The notes below the pieces were generated by a model. The model worked only from the letters and a program-made list of their open reading frames with translations, did not search any database and had not been told where the DNA came from. DNA of 64,000 nucleotides, from contig JAGBBX010000015.1 of NCBI GenBank assembly GCA_017938245.1, positions 1 through 64,000 of the forward strand. The letters run 5' to 3'. The translations under genes and the position numbers were made by a program. Shown here in pieces: positions 44,527-53,954 of this stretch (position 1 is its first letter; every line of letters begins with the position of its first letter). The DNA is from Bacteroidaceae bacterium (GTDB lineage Bacteria > Bacteroidota > Bacteroidia > Bacteroidales > Bacteroidaceae).

Positions 44527-44994
44527 ATGGAAGATAGAATAGAACTTGCTGTTTCCCTCTTCAAAGAGGGGTACAACTGCTCACAATCGGTTGTTGCAGC
44601 ATTTGCCGATATGTATGGATTCACACGCGAACAGGCACTCAGAATGAGTGCCTCGTTCGGCGGTGGCATAGGACGTATGCGACAGACGTGTGGCGCTGCC
44701 TGCGGTCTTTTCCTTGTTGCAGGATTAGAGACAGGATGCACCGAGGGGAGTAACCGCGAAGGCAAAGAGGCCAACTACAAGCTTGTGCAACAACTTGCCC
44801 AGGAGTTTAAACAGCGCAACGGCTCACTAATATGCGCACAACTTCTTGGGCTCGACAAGAGCGCCCCTACCCCCGCCACCCCCGAGGCACGTACAGCCGA
44901 GTATTATAAAAAACGTCCCTGCGTTAAAATGGTAGAGGAAGCAGCACGAATATGGGTGGAATATCTCGAGAATAAGAATAAAAACAATATATAA
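44527..44994 (+). CDS. C-GCAxxG-C-C family protein
   Basis: 155 residues with the family pattern: CSQSVVAAFAD near residue 18, FGGGIGRMRQTCGAACGLFL (GxxCGAxxG), then CTEGSNREG and a late RPCVKMVEEAA. The spaced Cys suggest a redox or metal-binding site. Members occur in anaerobes, often next to cobalamin or metal proteins, and have no proven activity. It begins 10 bases after the M3 peptidase, so probably the same transcript. Confidence 0.85.
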   Translation: MEDRIELAVSLFKEGYNCSQSVVAAFADMYGFTREQALRMSASFGGGIGRMRQTCGAACGLFLVAGLETGCTEGSNREGKEANYKLVQQLAQEFKQRNGSLICAQLLGLDKSAPTPATPEARTAEYYKKRPCVKMVEEAARIWVEYLENKNKNNI

Positions 44995-45028
44995 GTACAT
45001 TAAAATTGTTGAAAATCACGCTTTTTCA

Positions 45029-45058
45029 TTGTTTTTTCAAAAAAAAGCATTACCTTTG
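45029..45058 (+). promoter_or_regulatory. Bacteroides-type promoter of the winged-helix gene
   Basis: TTG at 45029-45031 and TACCTTTG at 45051-45058 are 19 bases apart and fit the -33/-7 consensus. Transcription should start near 45063. Confidence 0.7.
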
Positions 45059-45093
45059 CAACCGTTTTTGAGGCATAACCTTAAAAACGGTTG
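45059..45093 (+). promoter_or_regulatory. 5'-leader hairpin of the winged-helix gene
   Basis: CAACCGTTTTT (45059-45069) pairs perfectly with AAAAACGGTTG (45083-45093), then TATTTTAAA. Given the promoter at 45051-45058, the hairpin would form at the very 5' end of the mRNA, 60 bases before the start codon. It may stabilise the mRNA or act as an attenuator. Confidence 0.6.
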
Positions 45094-45156
45094 TATTTTA
45101 AAGATATATAGAGAGTTATCTATATTAAGAAGTTGAATTAAAATTTAAAGGAAATT

Positions 45157-45354
45157 ATGAAAGAATTGGCAGGCGAATATGCAGGTCGCATTTGGAACGC
45201 TCTCAACGAGACAGAGGGTCGTACACTCAAAGAAATCAAGAAGGTTACTAAACTTAAAGACAAAGAGCTCTACCTGGGTCTCGGTTGGCTTCTCCGCGAG
45301 GACAAGATCTTCAACTGTGTTGCAGGTGAGGAGGAGATCTTCGCTCTTAAGTAA
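45157..45354 (+). CDS. small winged-helix protein (DUF2582 family)
   Basis: 65 residues: MKELAGEYAGRIWNALNETE, then GRTLKEIKKVTKLKDKELYL GLGWLLREDKIF. This is the short winged helix-turn-helix of the DUF2582 family, common in Bacteroidota and abundant in expression data for related species, although its role is unknown. A strong ribosome-binding region (AAAGGAAA, 45145-45152) precedes the start. It has its own promoter, leader hairpin and a very strong terminator, all signs of high expression. Confidence 0.85.
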   Translation: MKELAGEYAGRIWNALNETEGRTLKEIKKVTKLKDKELYLGLGWLLREDKIFNCVAGEEEIFALK

Positions 45355-45373
45355 GAAGAACCTTATTACTAAT

Positions 45374-45415
45374 AAAAAAACGACAAACATTTTTAAAAAT
45401 GTTTGTCGTTTTTTT
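45374..45415 (+). terminator. strong terminator after the winged-helix gene
   Basis: A 21-base arm (45374-45394, AAAAAAACGACAAACATTTTT) pairs perfectly with 45395-45415 with almost no loop, and a T-run ends it. Confidence 0.92.
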
Positions 45416-45505
45416 GTACCCGCTTTATAAGGTAATCAGGCCTTAGTAAACAAACTTATTAACCTACAAGACATTCAAGGACTGAAAGCTAATGATAAAT
45501 AAAAT

Positions 45506-45535
45506 AGTCTGTACCGTTACTTTCCGGTACAGACT
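45506..45535 (-). terminator. terminator of the exopolysaccharide-type operon
   Basis: AGTCTGTACC (45506-45515) pairs perfectly with GGTACAGACT (45526-45535), 24 bases after the DUF1573 stop on the minus strand, followed on that strand by ATTTTATTT. Confidence 0.75.
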
Positions 45536-45558
45536 ATAACAATTCCAAAAAATCACTT

Positions 45559-46134
45559 TTATCTGTTAAACGGGTCGTTCTCTTCGCGACGCTGTGTATG
45601 CGAGGGTGATATAACCTCCTCGGGGTAGTAGCCTTTGATATAGTATCCCTTGTCGCGCATCTTACCATCTACAATATCGCCAACAGCACCACCCTCGGTA
45701 GTCTCACGATATAGTTCTTCGTAGTCACGTGTATAATCGGGGTCGGGAACAACATTCACTATGAATTTTAATTCCTTGACACCTCGCGGCTCTATATTGC
45801 CGTATATTCGTACAGTATGCCTAACCTCTCCTACATTCTTACGACTATTGTATTTCATGTGCAAATAACTATTGCCATTAGGAGGTACAAGACGCTCGGC
45901 ATCCTGGTCTATGACTATGCAACCACACGAAGTGTGTATGTCCTGAATGATAAGTGGCTCTTCGCCTGTATTCTCTATATTGTATAATATACTCAACTCT
46001 TCGCCCTGTCTTATGGGAAAATAGTGACGTACCGAGTCTTCGACAAATACCGTTGTATTACGTATTAAGCGTTTACATCCGGTTGTACCTGTAAGCAGTG
46101 CAATCATCACTACCGCAAATATTAGTTTTTTCAT
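45559..46134 (-). CDS. DUF1573 lipoprotein
   Basis: 191 residues from the Met at 46134. Lipoprotein signal peptide (MKKLIFAVVMIALLTGTTGC) with Cys at 20. The DUF1573 immunoglobulin-like domain shows LSILYNIENTGEEPLIIQDI HTSCGCIVIDQ, the usual T(S)CGC motif, then YNSRKNVGEVRHTVRIYGN. The C-terminal 60 residues are a charged, unordered tail (REENDPFNR). It overlaps the end of the DUF4838 gene by a few bases and is the last gene in the six-gene minus-strand cluster. DUF1573 proteins are envelope proteins of unknown role. Confidence 0.8.
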   Translation of the reverse strand: MKKLIFAVVMIALLTGTTGCKRLIRNTTVFVEDSVRHYFPIRQGEELSILYNIENTGEEPLIIQDIHTSCGCIVIDQDAERLVPPNGNSYLHMKYNSRKNVGEVRHTVRIYGNIEPRGVKELKFIVNVVPDPDYTRDYEELYRETTEGGAVGDIVDGKMRDKGYYIKGYYPEEVISPSHTQRREENDPFNR

Positions 46135-46139
46135 AATCA

Positions 46140-48290
46140 TTATTTTATTAGACGTATCTCATCAATGGCTATATGATATCGTCCCGATGAATATATTTTC
46201 AGTGTAATCTCTTTTTTGTTTATCCTGTTCCCTAATTTCTCATTCCAAGCTATCAGTTTTGGCCCGTCTTTATGCTCAGCTTTTGGTTTATACTGTGCAA
46301 TAAGTTTGTCGCCCAAATATATCTCAATCTTCGATGGCACCTCTATTCTATGACGTAGCAGCGAGAGGAAGTTCATCTGTAACGATGTTGCTCCTGTGGC
46401 AGGCAGTTTAATGCTTATCTCTTGTTGGGGAATAATGTTCCAACCATAGAAATAACTATTGGGGATACCGGGTACCCCATCGGTCAGTCCTTTACAGGGT
46501 TGTATCCCATCGGTCGATTCTACGGCGAGTTTCTTGCCATAAAGGAGATTAGGAGCATTTCTTGCATCTAATATATACCTCTTCCAACTATCTACATAAT
46601 CGGTACTTTTTTCAGCTGCTTCATTTATCTTGAAGAGTTCGAATGCTTTGTATCCATCTTCGAATATTCCCAGTAGTTCATATATGTATTTGTTTACTTG
46701 TATGTGGTTATCCTTTCCAAGAGAAGCAAAGCCATATTTACCATAACCTGCGTTACGGGCTATTTCGAGACGGGTAAATGAAAGTGCTGTTATTAATTTA
46801 CGCAATAGAAAAGCCTCATCCTCATCGGCTCTGTTTTTAAGAACCGTTATTGTATCGTAAAACTCGACAAAGCTTTGCGGGTCGAGAAAGACATCTATTT
46901 TCTCATCTATACCACCGTATATTGGAATAACCTTATCGGTACTCTCCTCGTTTTTGAGCAGATTGCAATAATAATCCGAGATAACCTCTCCTGCAACAGG
47001 ATAGGTGCGACAAAAATAGTCCTTGACGAGTGACTCGACATTGACATCGGGGTTCATCATAAGAGCTGCAAGCAGATTGGTGTGCATATCCTCAAAAGTG
47101 GAATAGTCGTATCCGCTACCATTGAGAAAGATGCCTTTTATACCATTATCACGATAGACCTTAAACCTGCGCTGCATAGACTTGAGTATGGGATAGGGTG
47201 TAAAATAGTCGTCGTAGTTATTTATATAGTCCCATACATAAATATTATTCGTCTTTGCGCTCCACTCCTTTATTGTTTTTTCGAATTGTGATACACTCTT
47301 TCCTTTCAGTTCCGTTCCGGGCTGCCAATCTATAGCGCTGACAATGACACCTGCATTCTGTGGTAACTTGTGCTTGCAAGGTTTGTCGGTGGTGTGATAG
47401 GCCGAAGTGAAAAAAGTGTGATTGGGAAAGTGTGCTGCCAGTTTCCTTATCATCTTTGTAACAGCAGGAGTAGCATTACCCACAGTGTTACCGGCTCCTT
47501 GACAATGACCGCAAAGACAGGCTATATTGTTATCATTGGGAAGGATGGCAAAGTTATATGGCACACTCTTTCCATCGCCACAATTATCTATTATATAATC
47601 GCAGATATATTTATACAGTTTGTCGGAACTGAAACAGAACTGCGAACCTACACGTTGTCCCTCGTGATAGGCATATATGTTTCTATCGGGTTCGTCGGGC
47701 AAGGTAAGTGCAATATTATGTCCCCAGATACCCCAATCGGTATCAATATTGTTCAACCCCAATACACCTCGGGCATCCTCTTGTCGGTTAGTCGGAGAGT
47801 AAACATCGCGGTAGCGGAAAGAGAATGTAGCCACTGTATCATTAAACGATATTATTGCTGCCGGCAGGTCATTTTTAGGGAAACGTTCATCGACATCACC
47901 TATCATACGCATATACTGATGCAGCAACCAAACCATAGTACGCTCGTTGCGTGCTGTCAAATGCAGACCTTTGTCATCGTTTTTTATCCTGAAATCCTCT
48001 TCGGCATCTTCATCGAGATGTACCGTAACAAATTTACTCTCGGCAATATCATATATATCGTAGAAAACGGGAGCACTGTCGTTCCCTCCACGATGCCGCA
48101 GATGTCTAAACAGATACTCGGCCCATTTCAAATCTTTCTTGCTATCGTAATCTTCGGGCAGAACAACGTACACCTCACCGTCGCCATTGTATGTTGCAAC
48201 CTTTCCGGCACAACTTATACTTGCAACGGTTATAATTAAGAGGTATGCTACCCAAATAGTAGACTTAGAAAGAGATGAAAATTTGCACAT
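46140..48290 (-). CDS. DUF4838 protein, probable glycan-acting enzyme
   Basis: 716 residues from the Met at 48290 (MCKFSSLSKSTIWVAYLLII), which carries a signal/lipoprotein peptide ending SISC. The start overlaps the TPR-barrel gene's end by 26 bases. The N-terminal part resembles the GH-associated alpha/beta domain (EVYVVLPEDYDSKKDLKWAE YLFRHL). The centre has the DUF4838 TIM-barrel-like region (FRYRDVYSPTN, NNIACLCGHCQGAGNTVGNA, NNIYVWDYINNYDDYFTPYP) and the C-terminus is a beta-sandwich. DUF4838 proteins are usually called glycoside-hydrolase-like. Inside a polysaccharide synthase operon it could trim or modify the polymer, as PgaB or BcsZ do elsewhere. The activity is inference. Confidence 0.7.
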   Translation of the reverse strand: MCKFSSLSKSTIWVAYLLIITVASISCAGKVATYNGDGEVYVVLPEDYDSKKDLKWAEYLFRHLRHRGGNDSAPVFYDIYDIAESKFVTVHLDEDAEEDFRIKNDDKGLHLTARNERTMVWLLHQYMRMIGDVDERFPKNDLPAAIISFNDTVATFSFRYRDVYSPTNRQEDARGVLGLNNIDTDWGIWGHNIALTLPDEPDRNIYAYHEGQRVGSQFCFSSDKLYKYICDYIIDNCGDGKSVPYNFAILPNDNNIACLCGHCQGAGNTVGNATPAVTKMIRKLAAHFPNHTFFTSAYHTTDKPCKHKLPQNAGVIVSAIDWQPGTELKGKSVSQFEKTIKEWSAKTNNIYVWDYINNYDDYFTPYPILKSMQRRFKVYRDNGIKGIFLNGSGYDYSTFEDMHTNLLAALMMNPDVNVESLVKDYFCRTYPVAGEVISDYYCNLLKNEESTDKVIPIYGGIDEKIDVFLDPQSFVEFYDTITVLKNRADEDEAFLLRKLITALSFTRLEIARNAGYGKYGFASLGKDNHIQVNKYIYELLGIFEDGYKAFELFKINEAAEKSTDYVDSWKRYILDARNAPNLLYGKKLAVESTDGIQPCKGLTDGVPGIPNSYFYGWNIIPQQEISIKLPATGATSLQMNFLSLLRHRIEVPSKIEIYLGDKLIAQYKPKAEHKDGPKLIAWNEKLGNRINKKEITLKIYSSGRYHIAIDEIRLIK

Positions 48291-51135
48291 ATCCGTTATA
48301 TAGGTTTCTGTATTGTGTAACCAATGTTCCGTCTTCCATCTGTTTTTGGTCGTACAGTGTATTCCAGACTCCAAGAAGTCCTAATGAGAGGTGTGGGGTA
48401 AGCATATACTGTCCTCCAAGACTCACATACGTATTCATATGAGAGAATGAACTTGAGATAGAATATAGGTCAATAATATTAAGTTCGGGAGCAGTTCCGC
48501 ATCCTGCAGATGCCACAACCGAGGTACGCCCATCATCAAGTGGAGAATATTTAATTTTTGTGTAGGCATTAAAAAACAGTTCCGAGTCATAAGTAATAAG
48601 CGAACCGCCCAATGTTAGCGTAAATGGCTCAAACACCTTGTTTATCGCTGTGCTATAGCTAAAGAGATTCTCTTCGTCCATAAGATAACGATAACCGCAT
48701 CCTGCATCTATAAACCAATCATATTTAAAGTATCGTGTCACATTTATATTACCTACAACTTTGGGGAAATAACTGCAACCCACTCCGCCCGACAAAGAAG
48801 CGGTCCATTTGCGATTGATTTTACGTGTATACCCTAACAGGAACTGATAACCGGTGCCACCATCATCATCACCCGTAGCCTCTTCATCGTTCCAAAATAG
48901 CGAGCCGTTTCGTCCCGAATAATTTATACGAGCCGAGAAAGCATTTCTACGACCGAGTCTTTCGTAACCGATACTTGCAATGCTTGTTATCACATCCTGC
49001 TCACTGAAACGTGCCTGCATATATTCGTAATCTACACGGTTTTTCATTATTCTATTACTCAGTCCCTTAAGTTTAGAGAGATGTTCAGCGGTCTCATAAG
49101 GTGAAGGCTCGTAATATTTCTGATAATGAAAAGCCGAGTCATATTGATTGTCATACTCATAGATACGACCTTTGGTATAAAGCATATTCTTATTACCGGG
49201 ACTATAAAGCAATGCACTCTCAATGGTCTCCATCGCCTCAGAATGTTTACCCTTTTTGGCCTGCTCAATAGCTAGCAGTTCACAACTTGCGGTATAAGCA
49301 TTTACAAAGTCGGTATTGCCACTGAAATTGTTTATATTGCTGCGCAGCAATTCAACAGATTTTTCATACTTCTTTTCACGATTATAGATGGCTGCCTGTT
49401 TTAATATAAAATGCGGGTCATCGGGATAGGTTTCCCGTCCTATTGCAGTGTATTTATCGAAACCTTCTAAATCGTTCATCTGCCCCGATATGTTTACGGC
49501 ATAAAGCAATCCCAGATAGTTCTTTGGGTCGTACTCTAAAAGTTGTATGGTTGCCGAATAGGCCTTTGCCCTCTCGCCTCTCTCTATTTTTTCCTTAATG
49601 TAAGGAACCGCAAGTTCTTCGTATCCGCTAATGTATAATTTTCTCTCTGCGTCATCCGAACTGTTTGCTATTGCATTAGTGTATATTTGCAATGCTTCTT
49701 CTTTTTTTCCTAATCCGTAGAGCAGTTCTGCCTCTTTATGCATACTCTCATTGGCTGTCAACGAAGGTTTAATGTAGGTATATGCATCGTGTGCCTCTTC
49801 ATATTTCTTTAATGCTATATAGCAAGCGTATAGTTTATGAAGAGCCGCATTGGTAAGTTCCACATCTACTGCAGCATCTACAATATATTTCAGTTCAGGG
49901 ATAGCCTCACTGTAAGCGCCACTATTAGTTAGCGACTCGGCAAGAGCCAATTTGTGTTTACACAATGACAATGCAATATCGTAATCATCGGGGAAATCCT
50001 CGTGCAACTTGGCAAGAACACTCACAGCCTGCTTATCATTTCCCATAGAGTAATATAGTTCATACTCCATATATCGTATTCTCTTGTCGTTGATACCGTA
50101 GATACGTTTTGCCTCTTTAAGATAATATATAGCATCTTGGTGATATCCACGCATTACGGCAGTTCTTAATAAGAAATCAAGGGCTTCGCGGTTATTCTTG
50201 TTTTTCTCGAATATCTTGCCATATATGATATAGGGTTCATTGTTATGCCCCTGTCGCGCCGTCTCTAACAGAAGTTCGTCGTATAGTGCTCTTGCTTCGG
50301 GAGTATTATATCCACTATTGATAAAATACTGAACACGCGCCATTGCAAGAGAGAGCTGACCATTCTCGTTCAGTATTCCCACCTGCTTACGCAAGAGGGT
50401 TATATTGCCCGGATTCTGGGCAAGTGCTACCGATGCCTGTTCTATGGCTTTATCCATAAGATGAGCATTATAATAATGGTTTATAAGTGCCAACTGATAG
50501 TCGATATTCTTAGGGTCGATACTTACAAGCTCACGCAGGGTATTTCCAACAGCGACAAGATTTCCCTCCTCTTTTTGTTTGTTATACTCTACCTCGAGTT
50601 CGTAGTAATAGGCATCTTTAATCTGTGCATTATTAGGGTAAATCTGTTGTAGACGCTTAAAAAGACGAGTAGCCTCTCTTGTATTACCCTGCTTCTTATA
50701 TAGCTCTATTTTTTTACGCCATAACCCCTCCCAATATGGGTTTACCTCGAGAAGTTCGTTAATGTAGCAGATAGCCGATGAGTAGTTGCCGGTTATATCT
50801 TCTACCGTCACAAGCATCTGCTTTGCCTCGACATTATTGTAGTTGGCATTAACAGCCTTTACTAAATAGAAACGAGCCTTATCGTACTCCTCTTTATGCA
50901 GCCAATATTTTCCGGCAAGAGTATTTAGATTGCTGTCATCGGGGTAACGTTTGAGTCCACTGTCGAGTATCTTTTTTCCACTCTGCCACTGCTCATCGCC
51001 AAACATCTCTTGTACCTTATCGTAATACTCCACAGGAAGTGTTATTCTCGACTTTTCATCAGCTGCAGCCGGTATAACTGCAAATACCGACAATAGCAAA
51101 AATATAGCTGTTATTTTGTTTTTCAGTTTTCTCAT
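48265..51135 (-). CDS. TPR protein with C-terminal YaiO-like outer-membrane barrel
   Basis: 956 residues. A Sec signal peptide (ITAIFLLLSVFAVIPAAA) is followed by about 16-18 tetratricopeptide repeats (residues about 30-690, e.g. LNTLAGKYWLHKEEYDKARF YLVKAVNANY). A C-terminal beta-barrel of about 260 residues (from RNAFSARINYSGRNGSLFW to TQYRNLYNGYVQIFISF, ending in Phe) resembles the YaiO family. The layout matches PgaA and BcsC, in which periplasmic TPRs lead a polymer to an outer-membrane pore. It is directly downstream of the GT2 gene (8 bases), as expected for a polymer exporter. Confidence 0.8.
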   Translation of the reverse strand: MRKLKNKITAIFLLLSVFAVIPAAADEKSRITLPVEYYDKVQEMFGDEQWQSGKKILDSGLKRYPDDSNLNTLAGKYWLHKEEYDKARFYLVKAVNANYNNVEAKQMLVTVEDITGNYSSAICYINELLEVNPYWEGLWRKKIELYKKQGNTREATRLFKRLQQIYPNNAQIKDAYYYELEVEYNKQKEEGNLVAVGNTLRELVSIDPKNIDYQLALINHYYNAHLMDKAIEQASVALAQNPGNITLLRKQVGILNENGQLSLAMARVQYFINSGYNTPEARALYDELLLETARQGHNNEPYIIYGKIFEKNKNNREALDFLLRTAVMRGYHQDAIYYLKEAKRIYGINDKRIRYMEYELYYSMGNDKQAVSVLAKLHEDFPDDYDIALSLCKHKLALAESLTNSGAYSEAIPELKYIVDAAVDVELTNAALHKLYACYIALKKYEEAHDAYTYIKPSLTANESMHKEAELLYGLGKKEEALQIYTNAIANSSDDAERKLYISGYEELAVPYIKEKIERGERAKAYSATIQLLEYDPKNYLGLLYAVNISGQMNDLEGFDKYTAIGRETYPDDPHFILKQAAIYNREKKYEKSVELLRSNINNFSGNTDFVNAYTASCELLAIEQAKKGKHSEAMETIESALLYSPGNKNMLYTKGRIYEYDNQYDSAFHYQKYYEPSPYETAEHLSKLKGLSNRIMKNRVDYEYMQARFSEQDVITSIASIGYERLGRRNAFSARINYSGRNGSLFWNDEEATGDDDGGTGYQFLLGYTRKINRKWTASLSGGVGCSYFPKVVGNINVTRYFKYDWFIDAGCGYRYLMDEENLFSYSTAINKVFEPFTLTLGGSLITYDSELFFNAYTKIKYSPLDDGRTSVVASAGCGTAPELNIIDLYSISSSFSHMNTYVSLGGQYMLTPHLSLGLLGVWNTLYDQKQMEDGTLVTQYRNLYNGYVQIFISF

Positions 51136-51143
51136 TTTGTTGT

Positions 51144-52643
51144 TTATTTGTTTGTCTTGTCTTGTTCAGATGAGGGATTAAGTTCATCGCCCAATTGTTC
51201 GTATTTTTTGGCTGCATTGGCATTTGCCTCTTTCTTAAATCCTTTACGTTTCATCTCACCCCACTTAAAGTCACGCGATGTAAGGTAGCTGTAGTATCCT
51301 TTGAGTGCAAAAAACACCGTCAGAGGATGATATATAAAGGCCTCAAGAATAGAGGGAATGGCAAGCCACGCATACCAACGTAGTTTTGAATATACTCGTC
51401 CTGCATAATTATCGTAGTTTATACACATAATATTTACAAACTGCATAAACATATATACAGTAAAGAGCAGAAGCCATAATGTGGTCCAGTTTACAGCGCC
51501 CGATATAATAAGAAAAAGAAGAACAAAGTATCCTACAAACTCAATAATAGGACCAAGGAACTCAAATATGAACAGATAAGGAAGTGTCACCGTACCGTAA
51601 ACTCCATATTTGTGGTTAAATACGATATCCCAATAGAGGTGGAAAAACTGGAATAGGCCACGACCCCATCGGGTACGCTGACGGTTGAAAACAGTGAGTG
51701 TCGAAGGCCCCTCGGTCCAACATACCGTCTGTGGAACCTGTGTAACCCTATAAGGAGTCTTTGTGTGATACATATAAGCTGTCATACGGGCTATCATATC
51801 CATATCCTCGGCCATAGAGAGTCCGTGATAACCTCCGACACGTATAGCAATATCAGTATCGAAGAGTCCGAATCCTCCCGAGACATTAGGCATACCGCCT
51901 ATTGCAGCCCACCAGGTTTTACCTATAAGAAACGAACGCATATACTCTAACTCCTGGAACATAGGCAGAAGCGACATAGGCGGACGCACCTCACTCAAAC
52001 GTCCATCTTTCATTGTGCAACCATTAGCCATACGCATAGTTGCACTAACTGCTATAACGCGCTTATCCGAAGATAAAACGTCCCAAATAAGATAGTAAAG
52101 ACCTTGTGGGTTAAGAATACAATCGACGTCGGTACAAACAAAATAGGGATATTGTGCTACATTGACACCGGCATTAGAAGCATCGGCCTTCGTTCCACCA
52201 TTCTCTTTATCTACGACTACCAGACGTTTGTATTTTTCGTTTGTACTTTTGAAAAGTCGTTTATATGGTTTTGTTTTGATGTATTCAATGTAGTTATAGG
52301 GAACTTCTACAAGGTCGAAATTCTCGATAAGTTTCTCAAGTGTCTTATCCTTTGAACCATCATTAACGATTATAACCTCGAACTTCGGATAGTCCATACC
52401 CAAAAGCGAGTTTACATTGTCGACCACAGTGGTCTCCTCGTTATATGCAGGAGCAACGATAGAGATGCCCGGAGTATGTGGCGAATTTAGCAAAATTCGC
52501 TTTATATACTCGGCCGAGTAATATTTCTTTCTTCTATGTATCTGTACAAAAGATACAATTGTCATAAGCAGGTAGGATAGTATAAGCCCCCCGCTATAGA
52601 ATATCATAAAATAATTAAAAAATGTAAACAGCCAGTTATTCAT
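51144..52643 (-). CDS. processive family-2 glycosyltransferase (polysaccharide synthase)
   Basis: 499 residues. One N-terminal membrane helix, a cytoplasmic GT2 domain and four to five C-terminal helices. Visible motifs: VNDGSKDKT (first Asp), CTDVDCILN (DxD), SMAEDMDMIARMTAY (ED) and NRQRTRWGRGLFQF (QxxRW), the set used by BcsA, PgaC and hyaluronan synthases that polymerise and extrude sugar chains. The C-terminal tail is charged (KKYEQLGDELNPSSEQDKTN). It overlaps the HEAT-repeat gene by 4 bases and precedes the TPR-barrel gene. The sugar polymerised cannot be read from the sequence. It has no PilZ domain, so regulation is not by that route. Confidence 0.88.
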   Translation of the reverse strand: MNNWLFTFFNYFMIFYSGGLILSYLLMTIVSFVQIHRRKKYYSAEYIKRILLNSPHTPGISIVAPAYNEETTVVDNVNSLLGMDYPKFEVIIVNDGSKDKTLEKLIENFDLVEVPYNYIEYIKTKPYKRLFKSTNEKYKRLVVVDKENGGTKADASNAGVNVAQYPYFVCTDVDCILNPQGLYYLIWDVLSSDKRVIAVSATMRMANGCTMKDGRLSEVRPPMSLLPMFQELEYMRSFLIGKTWWAAIGGMPNVSGGFGLFDTDIAIRVGGYHGLSMAEDMDMIARMTAYMYHTKTPYRVTQVPQTVCWTEGPSTLTVFNRQRTRWGRGLFQFFHLYWDIVFNHKYGVYGTVTLPYLFIFEFLGPIIEFVGYFVLLFLIISGAVNWTTLWLLLFTVYMFMQFVNIMCINYDNYAGRVYSKLRWYAWLAIPSILEAFIYHPLTVFFALKGYYSYLTSRDFKWGEMKRKGFKKEANANAAKKYEQLGDELNPSSEQDKTNK

Positions 52644-53866
52644 CGCTCGTATGCTCTATCGTTTGTAATCGGGTTCTTAATATGTTCAAAGCGTATTTTA
52701 TGCTCGAGGGCTGCTTCACTCTCAAGCATATAGAAAGCAGTTCTACCCTCCTCGCCACAACAATAGAGGGCATTAAGAATAGTCATTATTACCTTCTCGC
52801 GACGCGCCAATGTATATGCTTCTTTATAGAATTCTACTATTTTGTTTCCGCGAAGACCTAATTCGCGCAAAGCCACAATGATAGATGCGCGCATATATCC
52901 GGCCGAGTTGGCAAACATCGAACATATTTCATTCTCCATCTTTGTGTATCCCAGTTTGCCAAGAGCACGTATGGCACGTCCCTTTATCTGGGTATCGTTT
53001 GTTTTTTGCATATAGTCGTACAGTTCGTCGCACAACTCGGTCTTATTAAAAAATGCTATCTCATCAATGGTAAAGAGGCGAAATTTATTGTTAGGTTGTT
53101 CAAGTTTTATCCAATCGATAAAGTTTGGCATCAGCATATTATTGTCTCTACGATACAAAAGCATATCGTGCAAAGCCGGACCATCACTATCGTTGAAGTG
53201 AAAATCGGTATCGGGTTCCATATATCGGAAAGGGTCCTCTCGATTGGTAAATGTATATGTCGAACGGGCTACACTTCGCAACTCCTTATTTCTATGGTAT
53301 GCAAAACGTGTAGATACAGAGCCTCGAAGTGTGCAATCGAGAATCTGCGCTGTTTGAAAACTACGGATACACGTTGTCACACTACCCTTCTCTATTCTAT
53401 CCTCGAGCCAACCGGCAATGTTCAGCACATAAAGTATCTGCTGGTAGTTATGTCGGTTAAGATTGCGTTCGCTGTAGTTCTGAACTTTCTCGGTGAGCAA
53501 TTTAGAGATAAGTTCAAGTTCGCTGCTCGAGAACTTGGACGACGTATTATTACCGCGACAATCTAATATTTTCTCGCGTACATAGTCCTCGTTAAGATTC
53601 TCCGGATTGGTAAGTATATCACGAAACACCTTTGAATACCTTTCACGCACTTTCTGAAGCTTATTTTTTCGATAGATAATAAGCTGATTGCGTATAAATA
53701 GGATAAATACACTTATAGGGATAGCGAGTATGAGTCCTATAAGCACCACCGAACACACCCTAATCATTAAAGGGTACTCGAGAAACTTATAGTATAATGA
53801 GAATATAAAATACCATAGATATTCCAGGTATCCCAATTCATAAAATGTATATATTTGTTCCATCAT
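52640..53866 (-). CDS. membrane-anchored HEAT-repeat protein
   Basis: 408 residues. A single N-terminal membrane helix (VCSVVLIGLILAIPISVFIL) is followed by a long soluble helical part. The second half shows HEAT-type repeats (TQIKGRAIRALGKLGYTKME, AGYMRASIIVALRELGLRGN and REKVIMTILNALYCCGEEGR). It overlaps the GT2 gene by 4 bases, so the two are coupled. Similar HEAT proteins accompany GT2 synthases in other Bacteroidota, where they may scaffold or regulate the synthase from the cytoplasmic side; that is inference. No enzyme motif is seen. Confidence 0.7.
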   Translation of the reverse strand: MMEQIYTFYELGYLEYLWYFIFSLYYKFLEYPLMIRVCSVVLIGLILAIPISVFILFIRNQLIIYRKNKLQKVRERYSKVFRDILTNPENLNEDYVREKILDCRGNNTSSKFSSSELELISKLLTEKVQNYSERNLNRHNYQQILYVLNIAGWLEDRIEKGSVTTCIRSFQTAQILDCTLRGSVSTRFAYHRNKELRSVARSTYTFTNREDPFRYMEPDTDFHFNDSDGPALHDMLLYRRDNNMLMPNFIDWIKLEQPNNKFRLFTIDEIAFFNKTELCDELYDYMQKTNDTQIKGRAIRALGKLGYTKMENEICSMFANSAGYMRASIIVALRELGLRGNKIVEFYKEAYTLARREKVIMTILNALYCCGEEGRTAFYMLESEAALEHKIRFEHIKNPITNDRAYER

Positions 53867-53954
53867 CAGTCTGTTTTGTCGCCATCATATTTGTTGCAAG
53901 TTATATGACTTTCAAAGGTCATATAACTTGCAAAAGTTGTTCTACACAACTTCG

